A DNA stretch of 6,694 nucleotides. Origin: Methyloglobulus sp. (GTDB lineage Bacteria > Pseudomonadota > Gammaproteobacteria > Methylococcales > Methylomonadaceae). Each line of letters opens with the position of its first letter. Positions within the stretch are counted from its first letter, which is position 1. The notes under the pieces were generated by a model. That model was not told where the DNA came from. It saw nothing but the letters and a program-made list of their open reading frames with translations, and did no database searches. The stretch lies in NCBI GenBank assembly GCA_013140405.1, contig JABFSV010000354.1, forward strand, positions 1 to 6,694, given 5' to 3'. Of the stretch, positions 1 through 6,694 are shown in pieces. The position numbers and the translations under genes are program-made.

Positions 1-2519
1 TTGGCGTGAATACCATGCCACCCTTGTTTTTGGACTATCTACAGAGCCTCTCGAAACATTGTGATATTCATCTTTACCTGCTTAATCCGGCACAAACCTT
101 CTGGGCCGATTTGGCAAGCAAACGGCAACTCACCATTGACGATGATTATAACGGACATCCTTTGCTGGTAAGCCTAGGCCAACAAGGCCGCGAGTTTCAG
201 GAAATGCTACTGGAATTCACGCAGTTTGATTTTGAGCCGGAAAGTTTTGAAACAATCGCAAAACCCAATAACCTCCAGCAATTACAGAACGATATACTAA
301 ACAATGCAGTTTCAGGTCAAACCCTGGGAAAAGACGGCTCTATCAGTTTACACGCCTGCCATTCCAGAAAACGGGAAGTTGAAATCCTGAGAAACCAGTT
401 ACTACAAGCGCTGGAAAACAACCCAACATTAGAACTGCGCGATATTGCGGTGATGGCACCGGACATTCAGCTTTACGAACCATTCATTTCCGCCGTATTC
501 AGCGACATTCAACATGCTATCGCCGACCGCAGCTTACGGCTGGATAACCGTGCGCTGGATACCTTCATACGGTTTTTGGATTTGAGCCAAAGCCGCTTGG
601 GTTGGCAATCTGTGCTGGATCTTCTGGAGCGTGCCGATGTTTTCCCCACATTTGACCTAAGTGAAACTGACCTTGAATTAATCAAATACTGGATTCAGGA
701 TACCAACGTACGCTGGGGACAATCTGGGCAACATAAGCGGGAACTGGGGCTACCGGAACTTAACGAACACACTTGGCAAGCTGCCCTGGACAGGATGTTG
801 ATGGGTTATGCGGTAGGCCATGAGGATGAGTTTGTCGATGATGTCTTGCCTTATAAGGATATTGAAGGTTCGTCGGCTGATGCGTTAGGTGGATTGCATG
901 ATTTCTTACAACTGCTGTTCCGAGCCAAAGCGGAATTGAAACAGGCAAAAACCCTTAAATCCTGGGGGTCACAGCTTTATTATTATGCCGACCAGTTATT
1001 GGGCAAGTCCGATTTGAAGGCGAATCTAATAGAGCGCCAACAACTCAATGACTTGTTGCTGGAATTGTCTGGAAATCTGGCGGAGGTGCATAACGAACCC
1101 GTCGAGTTGCAAGTCATCATCCAGTGGCTGGAAGGCATGATCGCCGAGCGCAAATCCGCCAATGGTTTTTTGCGCGGGCAACTGACGTTTTGCTCCATGC
1201 TGCCCATGCGTTCCATCCCTTTCAAGATCATTGCGTTGATGGGCATTAACGAAGGCGAATTTCCCAAAGTTGACCGCAAACCGACGTTCGATTTAATCGC
1301 ACAGCACTTTCGCAAAGGCGACCGCTCACGCCGCGCTGATGACCGTTATCAATTCCTGGAAATCCTGCTGTCTACCTGCCAGCAGTTAATCATCACGTAT
1401 ATCGGGCAATCGCAAGCCAATAATGAGGCTATCCCGCCTTCTGTCGTCGTTACCGAACTGCTGGATGTGTTACGGGATTATTACCAGTTGTCTGACTTGA
1501 TTACATGCCACCCCTTGCAAGCATTTAGCAAACATTATTTTGATGGTGCTAGCGATTTGTTCAGCTTTTCGGAAGCAGATTGCGAAACCGCCAAAGCTTT
1601 AATAGTCCCCAAGCCTGAAGCTGCTTTATGGTGGCAAGGCACAATCCAGACTGAAACAGAAGAGGCGATAGAAGATGTTATTGAATTAAGTGATTTTTTC
1701 CGATTTTTTCAACATACGCAGCGTTATTTCATGCGCCAGTGTGTACATTTGCAGTTCACAGGCATTACTGCAGAAACACAGGAACGCGAACCCTTCACGA
1801 CCAATGAACTCAGCCTGTATGACATTAACCAGGACTGGGTGCGGCAGTTGCTCACTGATTCTGAGGTGTCACTTAAAAAGCTGCAAGCCCAGGGTCTCTG
1901 GTTGCCCGGCGCAGCGGGTGACGTGGAATTCGGGCAACATCAGCTTGCAATACAAGATTTTGTTGAACGAATACGAGCGACAAACATAGGACAGCCTTTG
2001 GACGACCTTGTTGTTGACCTGAAAATCGGCAGCTATCGGCTAGTCGGCACACTGGGTAACTGCTATCAAAACGGCAGCTTGCACTATCGTTATGCTAATT
2101 TAAAAGGCAAGGATTTTATTACGGCTTGGTTGCAGCACTTGCTTGTCAACCACGAGCAAAAGCAAAAGACTTATCTAATAAGTGCCGATGAAGATTTGCT
2201 GTTTCCGCCTGATATATGCGATTCCGGCTATTTGCCGCAATTTATTGAAATCTACAAACTAGGCCAGCAACAACCAAATGCTTTTTTTGTGGAAGCCGCG
2301 TTGGCTTATCTAAAGCAATCAGGCAAGCAGAGGGCGATAAAGTCGCCGTTGGATGCAGCCAAGGACTATTTGTCCACCGCAATAACGTATGCGAGTGAAC
2401 ACGAACTCAGGCAACTTTATGGGAACGTCGCTGATATGGAATTAGTCCTGACAGATATATTTGAGCAACAGTGCGAAACCTTGTTATTGCCAGCATGGAA
2501 TGCAGCACGTGGAAATTAG
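1..2519 (+). CDS. recC: RecBCD enzyme subunit RecC (exonuclease V gamma chain), 5'-truncated by the window edge
   Basis: RecC is the non-catalytic scaffold of cytoplasmic RecBCD. It grips RecB and RecD, splits the duplex and scans the 3' strand for Chi. The first whole codon is at base 3. The reading frame is open to the left edge, and the first residues (GVNTMPPLFLDYLQSLSKH) match an internal stretch of E. coli RecC (GISALPPVYLQALQALGKH), so the GTG at base 6 is not the start. By recall of the E. coli protein (1122 aa), about 220 N-terminal residues are missing. About 838 codons remain before the TAG stop. Further family matches are HACHSRKREVEIL (about 352-390), LPMRSIPFK (1200-1226) and KGDRSRRADDRY (1314-1349), near the region that forms the Chi 'latch' in E. 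coli. The C-terminal third (from about 1680) fits the degenerate nuclease-like domain. No ATPase motif is visible, as expected for RecC. The N-terminal residues mainly tied to Chi reading are outside the window, so Chi specificity cannot be inferred. The 3' end overlaps recB. Confidence 0.96.
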   Translation, partial: GVNTMPPLFLDYLQSLSKHCDIHLYLLNPAQTFWADLASKRQLTIDDDYNGHPLLVSLGQQGREFQEMLLEFTQFDFEPESFETIAKPNNLQQLQNDILNNAVSGQTLGKDGSISLHACHSRKREVEILRNQLLQALENNPTLELRDIAVMAPDIQLYEPFISAVFSDIQHAIADRSLRLDNRALDTFIRFLDLSQSRLGWQSVLDLLERADVFPTFDLSETDLELIKYWIQDTNVRWGQSGQHKRELGLPELNEHTWQAALDRMLMGYAVGHEDEFVDDVLPYKDIEGSSADALGGLHDFLQLLFRAKAELKQAKTLKSWGSQLYYYADQLLGKSDLKANLIERQQLNDLLLELSGNLAEVHNEPVELQVIIQWLEGMIAERKSANGFLRGQLTFCSMLPMRSIPFKIIALMGINEGEFPKVDRKPTFDLIAQHFRKGDRSRRADDRYQFLEILLSTCQQLIITYIGQSQANNEAIPPSVVVTELLDVLRDYYQLSDLITCHPLQAFSKHYFDGASDLFSFSEADCETAKALIVPKPEAALWWQGTIQTETEEAIEDVIELSDFFRFFQHTQRYFMRQCVHLQFTGITAETQEREPFTTNELSLYDINQDWVRQLLTDSEVSLKKLQAQGLWLPGAAGDVEFGQHQLAIQDFVERIRATNIGQPLDDLVVDLKIGSYRLVGTLGNCYQNGSLHYRYANLKGKDFITAWLQHLLVNHEQKQKTYLISADEDLLFPPDICDSGYLPQFIEIYKLGQQQPNAFFVEAALAYLKQSGKQRAIKSPLDAAKDYLSTAITYASEHELRQLYGNVADMELVLTDIFEQQCETLLLPAWNAARGN
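2500..2519 (+). other. recC/recB coding overlap (likely translational coupling)
   Basis: The recB ATG at 2500 falls 20 bases before the end of the recC TAG stop (2517-2519), in a different frame. There is no strong Shine-Dalgarno sequence before the ATG; only TGGA at 2496-2499 abuts it. This suggests recB is translated largely by ribosomes arriving from recC. The same TGGA lies 9 bases before the alternative GTG start at 2509, which would shorten the overlap to 11 bases. The overlap is seen directly; the coupling is inferred. Confidence 0.6.
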
Positions 2520-5500
2520 GGACTTCGATCCGGTAATGACCGAATTAAGCAAAGGCATCAGCCTTATCGAAGCCAGCGCAGGTACAGGTAAGACCTACAC
2601 CATCGCCATGCTGGTGTTACGTTTGGTGGTTGAACAGGACGTGGCTATAGATAAGGCGTTGGTGGTTACGTTTACCAAAGCGGCAACCGAAGAACTCAAA
2701 GACCGCATCCGTAGTAGGCTCGCCGATGCCAAACGAGCTTTGGCAGGTCATGCCGATGTCACGGACAGCACGATCAGCAAGTGGCTAGCACAGGTCGACC
2801 TGCCGCATGAGACTGTCAAACGTCGCCTGGATTTGGCACTGCTGGACATCGACCAAGCGGGGATATTCACTATACATGGTTTCTGCCAGCGCGTACTCAG
2901 GGAACACGCGTTGGCAAGTGGTCAATTGTTTGATGCCGAATTAACTGACGACCTAGCGACCATCAAACAAGCCTGTGCCGATGATTTCTGGCGGCGGCAC
3001 GTTCAAAACCGCACGGCATGGGAAATTGCGGTGCTGACCAAAGACCTCAAATCGCCAGATGCTTTATTGGGCAGCATTAATAGTGTTTCCGACGATGCGT
3101 TTGTCTATCCTGATGAACAATCGCTGGATACGGCTTTAGACGAATTGAAGCAACTGGTGGATAACGCGAAAACTAAACTGGCGGTTTGCACCCAAAAGGT
3201 CGATGCACAGTTCACCGGAAAATCCTTCAAAGCCAGCTATCAAGAGACATTTACAGGGCATTGCAGTGAACTGGGCGAGTGGTTACAGGGTAATAGCTTG
3301 CACTTTCCATGTGCTGAAGCATTATCTTTGTTGACTTACCAAAGCTTACTGGACGGGCTGAATGGTACTCAATTCAGAAGCAATAAGGCTCAAACCAGCG
3401 ATGAACGAAAAGCGGAGTTTTTGGCTTCATTACAGTTAGATACCAAAGCATTTGATGATTTGGCGGCTGCGGCACAACAAATCACGGTTGCCTTGCGGCG
3501 GAGCTTGCTTGAAATCTTGCGGGTAGAATTGGACAAACAGCTAGAACAAATCAACCTTTGGTCTTTCGACAATTTAATCACCCACTTGGCAAAAGCATTG
3601 CGCGGCGAGCGATCCTTACAGTTAATCGGTGAACTTAGGCAACGCTTTCATGCGGCATTAATCGACGAATTCCAAGATACCGACAACAACCAATGGCATA
3701 TTTTTTCCAGTATTTTTGCCGTAGCTAGCCACACTCTGGTCTTGGTCGGTGACCCGAAACAAGCGATTTATAAATTTCGTGGTGCGGACATTTATTCCTA
3801 CCTCGAAGCGCAAAACCAGGCGGAACACCGCTATACGCTTGGTAACAACTGGCGTTCGCACCCGCATTTGGTGGCAGGCGTTAATCGCTTATTTCAACGG
3901 GAGCAAGCCTTCTTATTGCCCGACATCGCTTTTAATCCCACGCAAGCCGCCCGGTCAGAAGACGATGGCACGTTGCATCATAACGGGAAGGCAATCGCAC
4001 CCATGATGATTTGGCAGTTGCCGGAAAGCAACAGCAAGACGGGGTTTTGGCAATCTAACCGTAGCGATGCCGCAAGCGCAATCCGCAATGCCGTGGTCAA
4101 TGAAATCGTCGAATTGCTGAACGGTGACTATAAGCTGCAATTTCGACCCGATACCAAAAACCGAAAACTGCAACCCCAGGACATTGCCATTCTGGTACGC
4201 GCCAATAAACACGCCAGGGAGTATCAGGAAACTTTGCGCTTGGCGGGTGTGCCATCGGTGTTGAACAGTACCGAATCCGTATTTGCGTCGGAAGAAGCGG
4301 GATATCTGTATATTTTATTGCAAGCCGTCGCACATCCCGGCGACATCAACCTGCTTGGGCAAGCGCTCGTCTTAGGTTGGTTTGGTTATGATGGGCAGTC
4401 GCTTTATCAAACCCTCAACAACGAATCCGAGATGGATAACATCCTGGCTAGATTCCTGTATTATTACCAAACCTGGCAACAAGCGGGTGTAATGACCATG
4501 ATGCAAGCTTTACTCAAACATGAAAAAGTAGCGGTAGTCATCTCGAAATCCATGTTGGCAGAACGCCACCTGACCAATCTACAGCACACACTAGAACTAT
4601 TGCAACAAGCGGTGATTGACGAGTGCCTGGGTATCCATAAAACGCTTGACTGGTTGAAAACTGCGTTAACAAAGGCGCAAGAAAACGCTGGAAGCACCGA
4701 AAACCAACAGTTAAGACTAGAAAGTGATGCCGATGCGGTAAAAATAATCACCATGCACCGGGCAAAAGGGTTGGAATATCCTGTCGTGTTTTGCCCTTAC
4801 CTGTGGCAAGGCGGACATCGTAACAATAGCAAAAACCCATTGGTCGTGTGCCATCTTCCTGAAACTGATGGTGAAAAAACCAACCGTTTAATGGTTGATT
4901 TGGGCTCAGATCGTCTTGATACGCATCAAGCCCAAGCCCAATATGAGGAATATGCAGAGGATTTACGCTTGGCTTATGTCGCATTAACCCGTGCGAAATA
5001 CCGTTGCTATGTCGCCTGGGGGAACGTCCGTTCCGAAGATAAAGCCAATGATTCTGCCCTTGCATGGTTACTAAATTTTGCCGAACAGGATTTTTCCGGT
5101 CAGCAAGCTGTTTTGCAAAACTTGCAACAACAGGACGAACAGGCTTTTGCTTACCGATTGCTGGAGGTATCAGATACCATCACCGGCAGCTATCAACAAT
5201 CAGGAATCAGCAACACATTTTTGGCAAAAAAACGCCACAGATCGTTGTACACTGACTGGCAAATGAGCAGCTACACAGCATTGTCTGCGTTAAGTTTATC
5301 AGAAACGCCTGAATTGCCGGAGGATAAGGCGAGGGAAGGCAAAACTCAAATTAACAACATCATCGACGCTTTGCCTGCTGGCGCACATACCGGGAATATC
5401 GTCCACGAATTGCTGGAAACCATTCCATTTATTGATTTGGCTAACAAACTGGATATTTCGGCATTAAGGGACAAAGCCTGCCAACGCTACGGCTTAAGGC

Positions 5501-6054
5501 TGGAACAGCCGGAAATAATTGACAATATCTTGCACAAAACAGTCACCACCCCGCTATCGGCAACGGAAACTCAGTTTTGCTTGATGAATGTGCCTACAAA
5601 CCAGTGCTTGAAAGAAATGCCTTTTTACCTGTCCCTGCCCTCTTTCAGTACTCAGAAAATTAATGATATTTTAGGCAATAAACCGACATTTCAGCGTTTA
5701 ACCCATAGGCAGATGAGCGGTTTTCTGACAGGTTTTATCGACCTTATCTGCGAATATGACGGTCGCTATTACGTGATGGATTACAAGACTAATAGCCTTC
5801 CTAATTACCGCACCGACACATTAACCCATGCCATGCGTGAACATAATTATGGCTTGCAATACTGGCTTTACGGCATAGTGTTGCATGGTTATCTGAAAAA
5901 TCGGTTAGTCAATTACAGTTTTGCCAACCATTTCGGCGGTGTTCGATATTTGTTCGTGCGCGGCATGAAACCTGAGATAGCGATGAGTGGCGTTTTTGAG
6001 GACAGTCCAGACTTGTTAACTATCGAGTCGCTGGCAGCCTTATTCAAGGAATAG
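2500..6054 (+). CDS. recB: RecBCD enzyme subunit RecB (exonuclease V beta chain): SF1A 3'-5' helicase plus nuclease
   Basis: RecB is the 3'-5' motor and sole nuclease of RecBCD, and it loads RecA after Chi. The product is 1184 aa, against 1180 in E. coli. UvrD-like helicase motifs appear in order: Walker A ASAGTGKT (residues 25-32, K31), motif Ia VTFTKAATEEL (56-66), Walker B IDEFQDTD (388-395), motif III VGDPKQAIYKFRG (416-428), motif IV NNWRS (449-453, R452), motif V TMHRAKGLEYP (751-761) and motif VI AYVALTRAK (825-833, R831). After a linker (about 880-950) comes the C-terminal nuclease: H969 in GNIVHELLE, D1081 in GFIDLI, D1094 and K1096 in MDYKTN, and QYWLY (Q1120, Y1124). These match E. 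coli H956, D1067, D1080 and K1082, so both activities look intact. I chose the ATG at 2500 because the conserved FDP just before Walker A rules out the later ATG at 2536. GTG at 2509 and TTG at 2461 are alternatives. The gene overlaps recC by 20 bases and ends 2 bases before recD. Confidence 0.98.
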   Translation: MQHVEIRDFDPVMTELSKGISLIEASAGTGKTYTIAMLVLRLVVEQDVAIDKALVVTFTKAATEELKDRIRSRLADAKRALAGHADVTDSTISKWLAQVDLPHETVKRRLDLALLDIDQAGIFTIHGFCQRVLREHALASGQLFDAELTDDLATIKQACADDFWRRHVQNRTAWEIAVLTKDLKSPDALLGSINSVSDDAFVYPDEQSLDTALDELKQLVDNAKTKLAVCTQKVDAQFTGKSFKASYQETFTGHCSELGEWLQGNSLHFPCAEALSLLTYQSLLDGLNGTQFRSNKAQTSDERKAEFLASLQLDTKAFDDLAAAAQQITVALRRSLLEILRVELDKQLEQINLWSFDNLITHLAKALRGERSLQLIGELRQRFHAALIDEFQDTDNNQWHIFSSIFAVASHTLVLVGDPKQAIYKFRGADIYSYLEAQNQAEHRYTLGNNWRSHPHLVAGVNRLFQREQAFLLPDIAFNPTQAARSEDDGTLHHNGKAIAPMMIWQLPESNSKTGFWQSNRSDAASAIRNAVVNEIVELLNGDYKLQFRPDTKNRKLQPQDIAILVRANKHAREYQETLRLAGVPSVLNSTESVFASEEAGYLYILLQAVAHPGDINLLGQALVLGWFGYDGQSLYQTLNNESEMDNILARFLYYYQTWQQAGVMTMMQALLKHEKVAVVISKSMLAERHLTNLQHTLELLQQAVIDECLGIHKTLDWLKTALTKAQENAGSTENQQLRLESDADAVKIITMHRAKGLEYPVVFCPYLWQGGHRNNSKNPLVVCHLPETDGEKTNRLMVDLGSDRLDTHQAQAQYEEYAEDLRLAYVALTRAKYRCYVAWGNVRSEDKANDSALAWLLNFAEQDFSGQQAVLQNLQQQDEQAFAYRLLEVSDTITGSYQQSGISNTFLAKKRHRSLYTDWQMSSYTALSALSLSETPELPEDKAREGKTQINNIIDALPAGAHTGNIVHELLETIPFIDLANKLDISALRDKACQRYGLRLEQPEIIDNILHKTVTTPLSATETQFCLMNVPTNQCLKEMPFYLSLPSFSTQKINDILGNKPTFQRLTHRQMSGFLTGFIDLICEYDGRYYVMDYKTNSLPNYRTDTLTHAMREHNYGLQYWLYGIVLHGYLKNRLVNYSFANHFGGVRYLFVRGMKPEIAMSGVFEDSPDLLTIESLAALFKE
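6046..6050 (+). promoter_or_regulatory. Ribosome binding site of recD
   Basis: AAGGA lies inside the last codons of recB, 6 bases before the ATG at 6057. It is the clearest Shine-Dalgarno match at the gene junctions in this window and it fixes the recD start. Because the site is within recB, ribosomes finishing recB would expose it, which fits coupled translation of the two subunits. Confidence 0.75.
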
Positions 6055-6056
6055 CC

Positions 6057-6694
6057 ATGTCAATGCCAAATGAAGAAGACATCTTTAGTCGCTTGGATAT
6101 AGCCTTTGCTGGTTTCTTGAGCCAACGCGCAGCACTGGATGTAGCCAAGAAAAAGGAGCTGGAAATCCTGCTGGCAATCTTGTCAAAAAGACAACATCAA
6201 GGACATAGCTGCATCGAAATCAGTGATATTGATAAAAAATTGCTGTTAGATTCAGGGCTTGCCAGTAATAATCCGGCACAATCTTCCCAAACTTACCCGT
6301 TAATCATCGAGCAAAACCGCTTGTTTCTACAGCGTTATTGGTTTTATGAATATCGACTGACCCAGCAAATCAAACAACTTTCACACAGCTATAAAACCGT
6401 TGAAAGTCTGGACATTACGCTTGACAGCTATTTTAGCAACTCCACCTCAGAAACCGATTGGCAACGCGAAGCTGCAGAAATCGCCGCCCAACGCGATTTC
6501 TGCATCATAACCGGAGGCCCCGGCACGGGTAAAACCACGACTATCTGCAAAATCTTGGCTGTGCTGCAAGAGTTGGCGGACGAACCGTTACTGATCGCCT
6601 TGGCTGCACCCACCGGAAAAGCGGCAATGCGCTTGCAGGAAGCCATTGCACTTAACTTAGTCGAGCTAAATTGCCCCGATTCCATAAAGGAACA
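6057..6694 (+). CDS. recD: RecBCD enzyme subunit RecD (exonuclease V alpha chain), N-terminal part, cut by the window edge
   Basis: RecD is the 5'-3' SF1B helicase of RecBCD. It drives fast unwinding and is needed for full nuclease activity and Chi control. The frame opens with ATGTCAATGCC and stays open for 212 codons plus 2 bases to the edge, with no stop. The start is supported by AAGGA at 6046-6050 and by lying 2 bases after the recB stop. Residues 1-115 match the small N-terminal domain that contacts RecC: SRLDIAFAGFLSQ (11-23), GHSCIEI (49-55) and RLFLQRYWFYE (88-98) align with the E. coli segments around LDVQFAL, GHVCLPL and RLYLNRMWCNE. Next come a Q-motif-like W135-Q136, Walker A GGPGTGKT (153-160, K159, bases 6513-6536) and motif Ia AAPTGKAAMRL (183-193). 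The Walker lysine falls about 18 residues earlier than in E. coli (K177), so this N-terminal domain is slightly compact. Motifs II to VI lie beyond the window, so the integrity of the whole gene cannot be judged. Confidence 0.96.
   Translation, partial: MSMPNEEDIFSRLDIAFAGFLSQRAALDVAKKKELEILLAILSKRQHQGHSCIEISDIDKKLLLDSGLASNNPAQSSQTYPLIIEQNRLFLQRYWFYEYRLTQQIKQLSHSYKTVESLDITLDSYFSNSTSETDWQREAAEIAAQRDFCIITGGPGTGKTTTICKILAVLQELADEPLLIALAAPTGKAAMRLQEAIALNLVELNCPDSIKE

Noticed and set aside
1692..1710. Tandem GATTTTTTC copies (1692-1700 and 1702-1710) in recC, the first forming a T_TTT_TTC heptamer that could be slippery
   Set aside because: They encode DFFRFF, which matches the aromatic-rich stretch expected at this place in RecC, and the gene reads through cleanly in frame. 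No stimulatory element is evident.
1690..1989. A 99-codon open frame on the plus strand inside recC
   Set aside because: It lies wholly inside recC in another frame, has no ribosome binding site and no recognisable protein features. It is a shadow frame.
3145..3165. A Chi-like octamer, ACTGGTGG, in recB
   Set aside because: It differs from E. coli Chi (GCTGGTGG) at the first base, and I saw no exact copy by eye on either strand. The Chi sequence of this organism is unknown, so a single near match means nothing.
4477..4618. Near-identical short segments CAACAAGCGGGTG (about 4477) and CAACAAGCGGTG (about 4603)
   Set aside because: They encode QQAG and QQAV in helical parts of RecB. The likeness is short and fits biased Gln-Gln-Ala codon use rather than a repeat element.
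4748..5065. Minus-strand open frames of up to 110 codons opposite recB and recC (for example here, at 983-1315 and at 4464-4754)
   Set aside because: All lie opposite strongly conserved coding sequence, and their translations show no domain or plausible start signal. They are antisense shadows.
6428..6685. An 85-codon minus-strand open frame near the right edge
   Set aside because: It lies opposite the recD Walker A and motif Ia region, whose plus-strand reading is unmistakable.
1..6694. Search for a hidden defence system, mobile element, small RNA or array
   Set aside because: The window is filled by three well-known core genes with no noncoding stretch longer than 2 bases. Nothing beyond RecBCD is supported.

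Overview
The window carries three consecutive plus-strand genes for the RecBCD helicase-nuclease (exonuclease V), in the order recC-recB-recD. recC has lost its 5' end at the left edge, recB is complete, and recD runs off the right edge. Almost every base is coding. No RNA gene, mobile element, CRISPR array or foreign insertion is visible, and no gap between genes exceeds 2 bases.

Layout: bases 1-2519 hold about three quarters of recC, starting within its N-terminal helicase-like part. Bases 2500-6054 hold recB, with a 20-base overlap with recC if its most likely ATG is used. Bases 6057-6694 hold the first 212 codons of recD, which has no stop in the window. The 20-base overlap and the 2-base gap indicate one polycistronic message with translational coupling. 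No promoter or terminator is visible, so both lie outside the window.

How the genes work together: RecB is the 3'-5' SF1A helicase and carries the only nuclease domain. RecD is the 5'-3' SF1B helicase. RecC is the scaffold that holds both, splits the duplex and reads the Chi signal. Every catalytic motif that falls inside the window is intact in RecB and RecD, so the locus looks like a working double-strand-break repair and phage-DNA degradation machine.

Organism: a RecBCD-type enzyme (rather than AddAB or AdnAB) with these sequence features points to Gammaproteobacteria. GC content looks moderate, near 45-50% by eye. In E. coli and relatives, the protease gene ptrA sits between recC and recB. 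Here the two genes overlap directly, which argues against an enteric bacterium. A free-living, environmental gammaproteobacterium (for example a methanotroph-like lineage) is a guess only.

I found no undescribed system. The findings concern gene order, the recB start, a compact RecC, and a possible slippery A-run between the helicase and nuclease halves of RecB.
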